Shown here piece by piece: positions 10,028 to 17,974 of a stretch of DNA of 33,382 nt. Location of the stretch: NCBI GenBank assembly GCA_012840855.1, contig DUVX01000094.1:1-33382 (forward strand). Direction: 5' to 3'. Source of the stretch: Bacillota bacterium. Lineage in GTDB: Bacteria > Bacillota > Dethiobacteria > DTU022. The notes below the pieces were generated by a model that was not told the origin of the DNA, searched no databases, and saw only the letters and a list, made by a program, of their open reading frames with translations. Numbering within the stretch: position 1 is the first letter of the stretch; each line of letters begins with the position of its first letter. The position numbers were made by a program, and so were the translations under genes.

Positions 10028-10251
10028 TCACCTACCGTTCGCTTTTTTCCTGTTCTGGGCAAGTCTAAAAGCATCCCTGGGGGTAACGTACAGTTGCTGT
10101 TTATTGTAATACGGGATTTTGAACAAAACGGGGTTCTTCTTTTTCGTAGACGTCAGTGTGCTCAGCAACTGCTCTTCAGCTTCTTCAGGAGACAGTTACC
10201 CCAATATTCAATCTGCATCATTTTCGACTCTATAATACCAAGTTGCGCCAT
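10028..10251 (-). pseudogene. Possible frameshifted small ORF (~74 aa if repaired) upstream of the two-giant-gene operon
   Basis: Minus strand encodes MAQLGIIESKMMQIEYWGN in one frame and LSPEEAEEQLLSTLTSTKKKNPVLFKIPYYNKQQLYVTPRDAFRLAQNRKKANGR* in another; one inserted base near 10195 would join them. TGA lies inside the SD of the next gene. Confidence 0.45.
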
Positions 10252-10298
10252 AATTTGCAAAATAACAGTCGATTAACTGCACTTCAGTAGCCAAAATA

Positions 10299-10334
10299 AT
10301 GTCATAACACACGTTATATTGTAAAGAATGACAT
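10299..10334 (-). promoter_or_regulatory. Candidate palindromic operator/promoter upstream of the two-giant-gene operon
   Basis: Nested inverted repeats: ATGTCAT...ATGACAT outer arms and ATAAC-acac-GTTAT inner palindrome; minus strand contains TTTACA-18-CATTAT. Confidence 0.35.
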
Positions 10335-10566
10335 GAACAGGTTTAAAGGGAGATGGCAATCGACCATCTTGGCTTACCTGGCTGCAACCGTAGCGGAACT
10401 GTAGGGAAAAACGTTAAAAGTGATTTTACTTTACTGTGCAAAAGTAAATGTTATATTTTCATGGCGACCTCCGCCGCACTTCTTGTCGCATCTACTATTT
10501 ATCCAATCACAGCTATCCCTTCACCCGCACGACTGATCATGCGCAAATTTTTACCTTGGATATGTA

Positions 10567-11670
10567 TTAAAGAGTGTAGGAGTGCACCTTGATATCACGG
10601 CGTGCCAGCTCATTAAAAAAGTAATCCTGATCAATCGCCCCTTCCGCTTCGGGGGCGAAGACACCGCGACCTTTAATTTTACCCTGCGCCATCATATAGG
10701 CACCGATGCTCAGGGGGATACCGGTCAACCTTTTCATATGGTCCACCAGAAGATAGGTAATCCTTACGCTTTTGCCTTTTTTCATTCCTGTAATATCAAC
10801 CCGGGCACCCATAAAATTTTTGCCCCTGTCGGAGGGAAAATAGGGCAATGCTTTTTTAAGGATTGCGCCAAGAAGCTGTTTCCCGGCAACGGTGGAAGTA
10901 AGGCCTAGCCTGGCCATCGCTTTCGCCAGAATGCTTAAATAGTTTTCCGTCAGCCCCCCTTTCAAGGACACCTCCCTGATCCCCTTCAGGTAGCGGGGCA
11001 GGGTTAACGGCTCCGGGTGTCCCAGGTGATAGGTCACTACCCGGCCCAGCGGTGGCAAAAACTCAACCACCTCCCTTCCTGTTCCGGCCCTGATCTGCTG
11101 CGATCTTCCCTCCTGAAAGGAAGTGATCATCCCGCTAAAGATATGAATCGTATGCAAGATTACAGCAAGACCTTCGGAGTCCCCGGCGCTGCCAGCCCAG
11201 TATGCTTTGACAGAATTAACCTTCTCCAGCTCATCATAGCCCTTGCGGGCCAGCAAATTGGTGATCCCGGGGGAAAGGCCGAGCCCTGTCAGGATCTTTC
11301 GCCCTTCTGCTACAGCCCTGTGATCCAAAGGCAGCACTCCCTCCACAGCGTCGTGATCATCGCAGATGCTGATATAATCTACACCGGCATCGAGGGCGGC
11401 CTCCGCCACGCCCCTTTCAAAAAGGTAGAACGGCCCCATGGCACCCGCTGCCACATCATGACCCTTTATCGCCTCCACCAGCTCACCATGCACCCTAGCG
11501 TCGACCCTGCGGACCACAACGCGGCGGTCCCCCAGCGCAGCAGCCAGCCTCCATGCCGCCTCCGTGTTAATGTCGGCAATGGTCACCTGCCCTACATCCG
11601 TATTCCCGATCAGGTCCTTCACCGCCTCGGCGCCCATATCCCCGGCGCCGCCTAACACAATTACTTTCAT
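10567..11670 (-). CDS. Saccharopine dehydrogenase-like / saccharopine-reductase family protein
   Basis: 367 aa; N-terminal Rossmann VIVLGGAGDMGAEAVKDL, internal GLGLSPGITNLLARKG motif typical of this family. Confidence 0.85.
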   Translation of the reverse strand: MKVIVLGGAGDMGAEAVKDLIGNTDVGQVTIADINTEAAWRLAAALGDRRVVVRRVDARVHGELVEAIKGHDVAAGAMGPFYLFERGVAEAALDAGVDYISICDDHDAVEGVLPLDHRAVAEGRKILTGLGLSPGITNLLARKGYDELEKVNSVKAYWAGSAGDSEGLAVILHTIHIFSGMITSFQEGRSQQIRAGTGREVVEFLPPLGRVVTYHLGHPEPLTLPRYLKGIREVSLKGGLTENYLSILAKAMARLGLTSTVAGKQLLGAILKKALPYFPSDRGKNFMGARVDITGMKKGKSVRITYLLVDHMKRLTGIPLSIGAYMMAQGKIKGRGVFAPEAEGAIDQDYFFNELARRDIKVHSYTL

Positions 11671-11842
11671 CTATCTGCTACCCCTTTCTTAATCCGATTC
11701 GCCCTATCCCCGCCTACACCGTTTTCGGAATAGTTAATCATTCATAGAACTATATATATGACAGGCATCTTCCTGCTATGTTCGCAGCTAGATGTCTCCG
11801 ATTACGGCGCTTCATCAGATCAATTTGGGGAGGAGAAAAAAG

Positions 11843-12232
11843 ATGGCTGTTTTTGAAAGCACCGAAAAGATGTACGAGGTTCTTGGTGAACTTTTCCGAT
11901 CTTTGTTGGGTCACCCCGTAGTGGGAGAAAAATTTCTTCAGTCCGGTATCACCATCAAGTTCACTATCGACCGGCCCGATGGTCAAATCTGGCTCTGCAG
12001 GGATGGCCAGATTATCTGCGGGGATCATGACGAGAAACCTACTGTGGAGATGACCCTGAGCGGGGATACCTGCCACCAGTTCTGGCTGCAAGAGATCAAA
12101 ATGCCGGTAGCCCTGGCCAAGGGCGCGATCAAGGCAAAGGGGCCGATGCCCAAGGTGCTCAACCTGCTGCCGTTGTTGAAACCCGCCTACGAGATATATC
12201 CCGACATCGCCAAAAAACACGGGGTCATCTAG
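11843..12232 (+). CDS. SCP2 sterol-binding domain protein
   Basis: ORF 11792..12232; GGGGAGGAG SD supports internal ATG at 11843 (MAVFESTEKMYEVLGELF...). Sequence matches SCP2 style (ITIKFTIDRPDGQIWLCRDGQIICGDHDEKPTVEMTLSGDTCHQFWLQEIKMPVALAKGAIKAKGPMPKVLNLLPLLKPAYEIYPD). Confidence 0.8.
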   Translation: MAVFESTEKMYEVLGELFRSLLGHPVVGEKFLQSGITIKFTIDRPDGQIWLCRDGQIICGDHDEKPTVEMTLSGDTCHQFWLQEIKMPVALAKGAIKAKGPMPKVLNLLPLLKPAYEIYPDIAKKHGVI

Positions 12233-12262
12233 GTGACACCGGCCAAAAGGAGGTAGGAAACA

Positions 12263-12934
12263 GTGGAAAGGCCCTTGAAACAGTTTGCTGAGGATCGCAA
12301 GGCGGCGGTAAAGATAGCCGCCCGGCTCTTGCTGGCTTCGGCTACCACGACGCCGCGGGTCGGCGGCGTGGGCGAGTGTACCGTCCAGATCATCGATGAT
12401 GAATGTGATATCGAAGAACTTTGCCAGGCCGTGGAGGATATGGCCGATGACAACAAAAACTGGCAGTTCTTCAAACGCGATGCCATGATGATGCGGGATG
12501 CCGACGCCCTGCTACTGCTCACCTCTCTGCGCAGCAAGAACGACCCGGCGGATATCAACTGCAATATGTGCGGACACCTGACCTGCGATAATCAGCGGGA
12601 AGCGGCGAGACTGCCAGAGGAAAAAAATATCGCCTTCCCCGGGCCTCTGTGCATCTTCAGAGCAAACAATATCGCTTATGCCCTCGATGGAGTGATCTCG
12701 CTGGCCAGGAATCTGGGGATCGATTATGGGGTCTTCTGGTCGGCGGGGGCCGCGGCAATGAGAACAAAGCTGCTCCCGCGGGGGACCGGGCTAGCCCTGG
12801 CGGTAGCGATCTCTGTTACTGAAAAAAGCCCCTTCCGTGACATCCCCAAAAAATATGATGCGATCAACGAGCGCACCATGACCGATCGGATTATCAAGCG
12901 CCTTTGGCCGCAGTTTCGATCGATCTACAGTTAA
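12263..12934 (+). CDS. DUF2148 (ferredoxin-like) domain protein, copy 1
   Basis: 223 aa, GTG start with AAAGGAGG; Cys cluster CNMCGHLTC...C plus DUF2148-like C-terminal half (GIDYGVFWSAGAAAMRTKLLPRGTGLALAVAISV). Confidence 0.75.
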   Translation: MERPLKQFAEDRKAAVKIAARLLLASATTTPRVGGVGECTVQIIDDECDIEELCQAVEDMADDNKNWQFFKRDAMMMRDADALLLLTSLRSKNDPADINCNMCGHLTCDNQREAARLPEEKNIAFPGPLCIFRANNIAYALDGVISLARNLGIDYGVFWSAGAAAMRTKLLPRGTGLALAVAISVTEKSPFRDIPKKYDAINERTMTDRIIKRLWPQFRSIYS

Positions 12935-12965
12935 GGGCAGAGCTGCCCGGTAAAGGAGGAATAGT

Positions 12966-13616
12966 ATGGCTATCCGCAATATGGAGGAGCTGGTCCAGAG
13001 CGGCCTCGACCGCGCTATCGAGCTAATCGTCCTCGCCGCTCACAACAGTTACCGTTTTGATGCACGTAACACCCTGAAAATCATCTCCGTCGGCAAGGAA
13101 GAGATGGAGGAGATCGCCCAGTTTGCCTATTCCATGGCTGATATGTCGCCCCTTACGGCAAGAGATGGACGGCATGTTGTCGAGTTGATCAAAGAGCCCT
13201 GCGCCCTGCTCATCTTCGGAGACAGCAGAAAGTCTCCCTTCAACTACAACTGCGGCGCCTGCGGCTACCGCACCTGTAAGGAGCTGAACCGGGCTGAGCC
13301 CACCGAGTCGCTGCTGGCGGAAGGGCCGAGCTGTCAGTTTAAAAATCTAAACCTGAACATAGCGGTCAGCGCTGCAGCGACGATGGCCTGGCGCCTGGGG
13401 CTTCACAACCGCGTCTTCAGCACCCTCGCTTTTGGGGCCCGCGCCCTGGAGATAATCGAGGGTGTTGATATCGTGACCACCCTTTCTGTAAGTGCCGCTA
13501 AAAAGGACCCCTATTTTGACCGTCATCAGTTCTGGACTGATGAACACTGGGATGAAATCTTTGAGAAAGAGTTCCCCACCTATACCAGGGGCTTTATCGG
13601 CGCCATCGAGGACTAG
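12966..13616 (+). CDS. DUF2148 (ferredoxin-like) domain protein, copy 2
   Basis: 216 aa; CGACGYRTCKEL...C, same overall layout as the preceding ORF; AAGGAGG SD. Confidence 0.75.
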   Translation: MAIRNMEELVQSGLDRAIELIVLAAHNSYRFDARNTLKIISVGKEEMEEIAQFAYSMADMSPLTARDGRHVVELIKEPCALLIFGDSRKSPFNYNCGACGYRTCKELNRAEPTESLLAEGPSCQFKNLNLNIAVSAAATMAWRLGLHNRVFSTLAFGARALEIIEGVDIVTTLSVSAAKKDPYFDRHQFWTDEHWDEIFEKEFPTYTRGFIGAIED

Positions 13617-13645
13617 GCAAAAGAATAGAAGAAAGGAGAGCTTCC

Positions 13646-15256
13646 ATGAGCAAGGCTCATCTGAATCAGGTTATCGCTTCCCATTTTGTAGAGATCAAGG
13701 CGGACGAGTCGCCCGACAAACCTATCTTTATCTTCGAAAAGGGCAGTAACGGCGAAGATCTGATCACCTTTAAGGATCTTCACATAAATGCAAACAAGAT
13801 CGCCCGCTGGTTTATCGATAACGATATCGGCAAGGGCGATTATTTCGCCATCTATATGCGCAACCATCCTGAATTTATCTATGCCCTGCTGGGAGGCATC
13901 GTTGTCGGAGCTATTGCGGTACCCATAGACCCCCGCTACAGGGGAGAGCGACTCAAATTCATCATCAACAACAGCTCCGCCAAGGCGGTTCTCTGCTCGG
14001 GGGAATGCCTTGCCGATCTTGAAGCGGCAGCTCATGAACTACCCACCGTTAAAGCGATCGCGGTGGTTTACTATCCCGAGCAGGGGATCGACCCTTCCGC
14101 CAAATACGAAGCTTTGAACGAAACTCTGGAACAGGACAACTGGAAAAGGGTGGCGCAACAGATCATGGATGTCCGCCACCCCATGCAGATCATCTATACC
14201 TCCGGGACCACCGGTGATCCGAAGGGCGTCTTGATCCGGAACAACCGCACCGGCCTTTATAGCATCATCACCCAGATCGTCTGGAAATATAAGCCGCAGG
14301 ATATCCTCTACTCGGGGCTTTCCTTCGCCCACGGCAACGCCCAGGCGGTGACCCTCTTCCCGGCCCTCTACACGGGGACAAAGGCGGTCTTCAGCCAGCG
14401 CTTTACCAAAAGCAGGATCTGGGAGATCTGCCGCAAGTACGGCTGCACCACCTTCTCCCTGCTCGGCGGCATGATGGCTGCGATCTACAACGAACCGCCC
14501 CGGCCCGACGATAGAGATAATCCCGTAAAAACGGTGATCAGCGCCGGCACCCCGAGGCCGATCTGGGAGGCCTTCGAAAAACGCTTCGACGTAAAAATAC
14601 TGGAATGGTACGGCTCCGTGGAGGGGGGGTTCGCCTATAAGCCCCCCGGCAGGGGGCCGATCGGTTCCTTCGGTAAGGGGATACCCGGAGTTATGGAGCT
14701 CAAGGTGGTGGACGAGTCGGACCGGGAAGTCAAAGCGGGGGTTACTGGAGAGCTGATTTTCCGCATGCTCAAAGGTGAGACCAAGGTCGATTACCTCGGC
14801 CTGCCCGTAGCATCGAAGGAGAAGACGGCAGGCGGCTGGCTTCGCACCGGGGATATGGTTCACCGCGACGAGAAAGGCTGGTTTTACTTCGATCACCGCA
14901 AAGGCAGCGAGCTGCGCCGGGCTGGCGAATTTATCCAGCCCGAGTATGTGGAGAAGATTATCGGCGAGCACCCTGACGTGGGCGAAGTCTCTGTTTATGG
15001 CATCACCGCCGCCTCCGGAGCACCCGGTGAAAGCGATCTGGTAGCAGCGATCAGCCCCCTGGAAGGGAAAACGATCGACCCCGCCGCCATCTATAAAAGA
15101 TGCAAAGAAGAGCTCACCGCCAACTTCATCCCCACCTATCTGCAGGTACTGGATGAGCTACCCAAAACAATATCCGAAAAACCGCTGGACCGGGTTCTAA
15201 GAGAAAAATTCAGCAGAAAAGGTGAGGGGATCTACAAGGTCGATGATTACCTGTAA
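13646..15256 (+). CDS. AMP-binding acyl-CoA synthetase/ligase (CaiC-like)
   Basis: 536 aa; P-loop IIYTSGTTGDPKG, WYGSVEGG, GWLRTGDMVHRDEKGWFYFDHRKGSELRRAGEFI; AAGGAGA SD. Confidence 0.92.
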   Translation: MSKAHLNQVIASHFVEIKADESPDKPIFIFEKGSNGEDLITFKDLHINANKIARWFIDNDIGKGDYFAIYMRNHPEFIYALLGGIVVGAIAVPIDPRYRGERLKFIINNSSAKAVLCSGECLADLEAAAHELPTVKAIAVVYYPEQGIDPSAKYEALNETLEQDNWKRVAQQIMDVRHPMQIIYTSGTTGDPKGVLIRNNRTGLYSIITQIVWKYKPQDILYSGLSFAHGNAQAVTLFPALYTGTKAVFSQRFTKSRIWEICRKYGCTTFSLLGGMMAAIYNEPPRPDDRDNPVKTVISAGTPRPIWEAFEKRFDVKILEWYGSVEGGFAYKPPGRGPIGSFGKGIPGVMELKVVDESDREVKAGVTGELIFRMLKGETKVDYLGLPVASKEKTAGGWLRTGDMVHRDEKGWFYFDHRKGSELRRAGEFIQPEYVEKIIGEHPDVGEVSVYGITAASGAPGESDLVAAISPLEGKTIDPAAIYKRCKEELTANFIPTYLQVLDELPKTISEKPLDRVLREKFSRKGEGIYKVDDYL

Positions 15257-15306
15257 CCGCCCCGTACAATCAAATTTCTGATCAATAAGGAGTGGATTAA
15301 ATAATC

Positions 15307-16527
15307 ATGAGCTACCTGGAATTGAATCTGGATGTTACTGAAGAGCAGATCATGTTCAGGGACACTGTCCGCAAATTTGCCATTGAAACTCTGCGGCCGG
15401 CCAGCATCAAACTCGATGCAATGACCCCCGCGGAAGCAATTGCGCCAGGTTCCCTTCTATGGGATGTTTTAAAAAGCTCTTACAGGCTGGGGCTGCATAA
15501 GATCCTGATACCCGAGGAATACGGCGGCCTCGGCCTCTCTCCTCTGGAGCTGAGCCTCGTTGTGGAAGAGATGGGCTACGGCTCCCCCGGCCTGAGCATC
15601 GCTTTAGGGCTGTGCTCCTTCCCCGCCTTTCTGGCCTCGATGGTGCCCACAGATACCCTCATCGAGAAAATTCTGGTCCCCTATTGCGAGGATACCGAAG
15701 CGGAGATCATCGGCTGCTGGGCCATCACGGAGCCGGACCACGGTTCGGACGCTCTGGCTGTGGGTAGCGCCCAGTTTGCCGATCCCCGCACTGCCGGGAA
15801 ATGCCGCGCTCACCGGGAGAACGATGAATGGGTGATCAACGGGCAGAAATCTGCCTGGGTCTCCCTGGGCACCATCGCCACCCACGCCATGGTCTACCTG
15901 ACCATCGACCCGACGATGGGTATGGCCGGTGGCGGCATCTGCCTGGTTCCCCTTAACCTGCCCGGCGTATCCCGGGGCAAACCGCTGGATAAAATGGGGC
16001 AAAGAGATCTCAACCAGGGCGAGATCTACTTCGACAATGTGAGGGTGCCCCAGGATTACATGTTCGTGGATCAGGAAAGCTACGCCGCTATTACCGATAT
16101 CACCCTGGCCACATGCAACGCGTACATGTCCGCCGCCTTTACCGGAGCAGCCCGGGCAGCCTACGAGGAGGCGCTGCGCTATTCCAAAGAGAGAGTCCAG
16201 GGGGGGAAGCTGCTCTTCGAGCACCAACATGTGCGCTACAAGCTCTTCCACATGTTCAAAACAATCGAGGCCTGCCGCGCTCTTTCACGCGCTGCCCTCA
16301 ACTACAATCTTAGCAATACACCTCCGGCCACCGAATACTCCGTGGCCGCCAAGATCTTCTGCACCGACGCCGCCTTTCAGATCGCCAGCGATGCCGTCCA
16401 GATTTTCGGCGGAAACGGCGTCGCCAAAGAATACGTCATCGAAAAACTCTTCCGCGACGCCCGCGCCTCCATGATCGAGGACGGCTCCAACGACAGCCTG
16501 GCCATCTTCTCCAGTGAAAAACTATAA
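15307..16527 (+). CDS. Acyl-CoA dehydrogenase family protein
   Basis: 406 aa; IPEEYGGLGLSPLELSLVVEEMGYG, WAITEPDHGSD, QIFGGNGVAKEYVIEKLFRDARASMIEDGS. Confidence 0.92.
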   Translation: MSYLELNLDVTEEQIMFRDTVRKFAIETLRPASIKLDAMTPAEAIAPGSLLWDVLKSSYRLGLHKILIPEEYGGLGLSPLELSLVVEEMGYGSPGLSIALGLCSFPAFLASMVPTDTLIEKILVPYCEDTEAEIIGCWAITEPDHGSDALAVGSAQFADPRTAGKCRAHRENDEWVINGQKSAWVSLGTIATHAMVYLTIDPTMGMAGGGICLVPLNLPGVSRGKPLDKMGQRDLNQGEIYFDNVRVPQDYMFVDQESYAAITDITLATCNAYMSAAFTGAARAAYEEALRYSKERVQGGKLLFEHQHVRYKLFHMFKTIEACRALSRAALNYNLSNTPPATEYSVAAKIFCTDAAFQIASDAVQIFGGNGVAKEYVIEKLFRDARASMIEDGSNDSLAIFSSEKL

Positions 16528-16551
16528 ATATCTCTGCCGGAGGGACAATTG

Positions 16552-17784
16552 ATGGGTACTGTATTTGTAATCGGTGTGGGGATGACCCCGTTCGGCAAGT
16601 TTTTAAAACGCTCGGTAAAGGATCTGGCCGCTGAAGCCCTTGCCGCCGCTTTGAAAGACGCCGGATTGGAAAGCAATGAACTGGAAGCCGCCTACGTTTC
16701 CAATTCCTTCTGGGGTATGTTCAGTGGACAGCATTCCATTCGCGGCCAGGTGATGCTACACCCCCTGGGCATCAAAGAGATCCCGATCATCAATACCGAG
16801 AACGCCTGTGCCGGTGCCTCCACAGCGCTGAACCTGGCTTACACCGCGATCAAAGCCGGGCAGCATGATCTGGTGCTGGCCCTGGGAGCGGAAAAGATCA
16901 GCCACACCGACAAGATGCTCTCTTTTCGCTCCTACGCCTCCTGCCTCGATGTGGAGGAATTTCCAAACAAGATCGAGGGGCTGATACAGCAAGTCGAGGC
17001 GCTGCCCCTGGAGATACCGGAAGGTTCCGGAGCCGGCGGCGGACGCAGTATCTTCATGGATATCTACGCGCTAGCTGCCCGCTGGCATATGAGCCGCTTT
17101 GGGAGCACTCAGCGCCAGCTGGCGGTGATCTCCGCCAAGAATCACGAGCATGGTTTTTTAAACCCCTTCGCCCAGTACCGTATGAAGATGAGCGTAGAAG
17201 AGGTGCTTCAGGATAAACCGATCGCCTATCCTTTTACCCGCTCCATGTGCTCGCCGGTGGGCGATGGAGCGGCGGCTGCGATTGTCTGCTCCGAAAGGTT
17301 TCTCGCCAAAAGAGGCCAGAGCCGCGCCGTTGAAATAGCGGCCTCCGCCCTCGGCACCGGAAGGGAAAGGCCGCTGGAAGAAGATCATATCGGGCAGAAA
17401 ATCGCCCAAAAGGCCTATACAGCTGCCGGCGTAACGCCTGAGGAAATTGACCTGGCCGAGGTTCACGATGCCACCGCTTTTGGAGAACTTTTGCAGACAG
17501 AGGTGCTGGGATTCTGCGCCCCGGGGGAGGGCGGCCTGCTCGCCGAGTCGGGAGCGACCAGGCTGGGGGGAAGGATCCCGGTAAACGTCTCCGGCGGGCT
17601 GGAATGCCGCGGCCATCCCATCGGTGCCTCGGGGCTGGCCATGGTCCACGAAGTAGTCACCCAGCTGCGCGGTGAAGCCGGGCCCAGGCAGGTAGCTGGG
17701 GCCAGGATCGGCCTTACCGAAAACGGCGGCGGCTTCATCGGCACCGAAGAAGCCGCCGCAGCGGTGCACATCTTTAAAATATAA
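16552..17784 (+). CDS. Thiolase family protein (SCPx/acetyl-CoA acetyltransferase type)
   Basis: ~410 aa; NTENACAGASTALNLA active-site Cys region, VHDATAFGEL, SGGLECRGHPIGASG; GGAGG SD 8 nt before ATG. Confidence 0.92.
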   Translation: MGTVFVIGVGMTPFGKFLKRSVKDLAAEALAAALKDAGLESNELEAAYVSNSFWGMFSGQHSIRGQVMLHPLGIKEIPIINTENACAGASTALNLAYTAIKAGQHDLVLALGAEKISHTDKMLSFRSYASCLDVEEFPNKIEGLIQQVEALPLEIPEGSGAGGGRSIFMDIYALAARWHMSRFGSTQRQLAVISAKNHEHGFLNPFAQYRMKMSVEEVLQDKPIAYPFTRSMCSPVGDGAAAAIVCSERFLAKRGQSRAVEIAASALGTGRERPLEEDHIGQKIAQKAYTAAGVTPEEIDLAEVHDATAFGELLQTEVLGFCAPGEGGLLAESGATRLGGRIPVNVSGGLECRGHPIGASGLAMVHEVVTQLRGEAGPRQVAGARIGLTENGGGFIGTEEAAAAVHIFKI

Positions 17785-17814
17785 AGCGAGCACCCGCCCG
17801 GCAGACTCAAGCCC

Positions 17815-17852
17815 AACCCCGGAAAGGTTTTCTTTCCGGGGTTATTTCTTTT
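17815..17852 (+). terminator. Rho-independent terminator after the thiolase gene
   Basis: aaCCCCGGAAAG-gtttt-CTTTCCGGGGtt perfect stem followed by atttctttt. Confidence 0.93.
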
Positions 17853-17974
17853 CGCCAGCAGCACGGTGACCCCGAAAGAGGCTGTTACGGGAGGAAAATT
17901 TTATAGCTTACAGGACGCCCCCGCCGTGATATTATTGGGTTGGACTTAATTACATACTAATGAGGTGCTCTGCG

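Noticed and set aside
5074-10074. Calling the giant partner DruH or the helicase DruE outright
   Set aside because: Architecture is suggestive, but sequence-level family membership cannot be verified without an HMM search.
11017-11655. 212-aa plus-strand ORF
   Set aside because: Antisense shadow of the saccharopine-dehydrogenase-like gene, low-complexity translation.
11750-12220. 156-aa minus-strand ORF
   Set aside because: Antisense to the SCP2 gene, which has a good SD and coherent homology.
14039-14971. 310-aa minus-strand ORF
   Set aside because: Complete antisense overlap with the acyl-CoA ligase whose motifs are unambiguous; GC-rich shadow ORF.
17158-17793. 211-aa minus-strand ORF
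   Set aside because: Antisense to the thiolase; no family motif.
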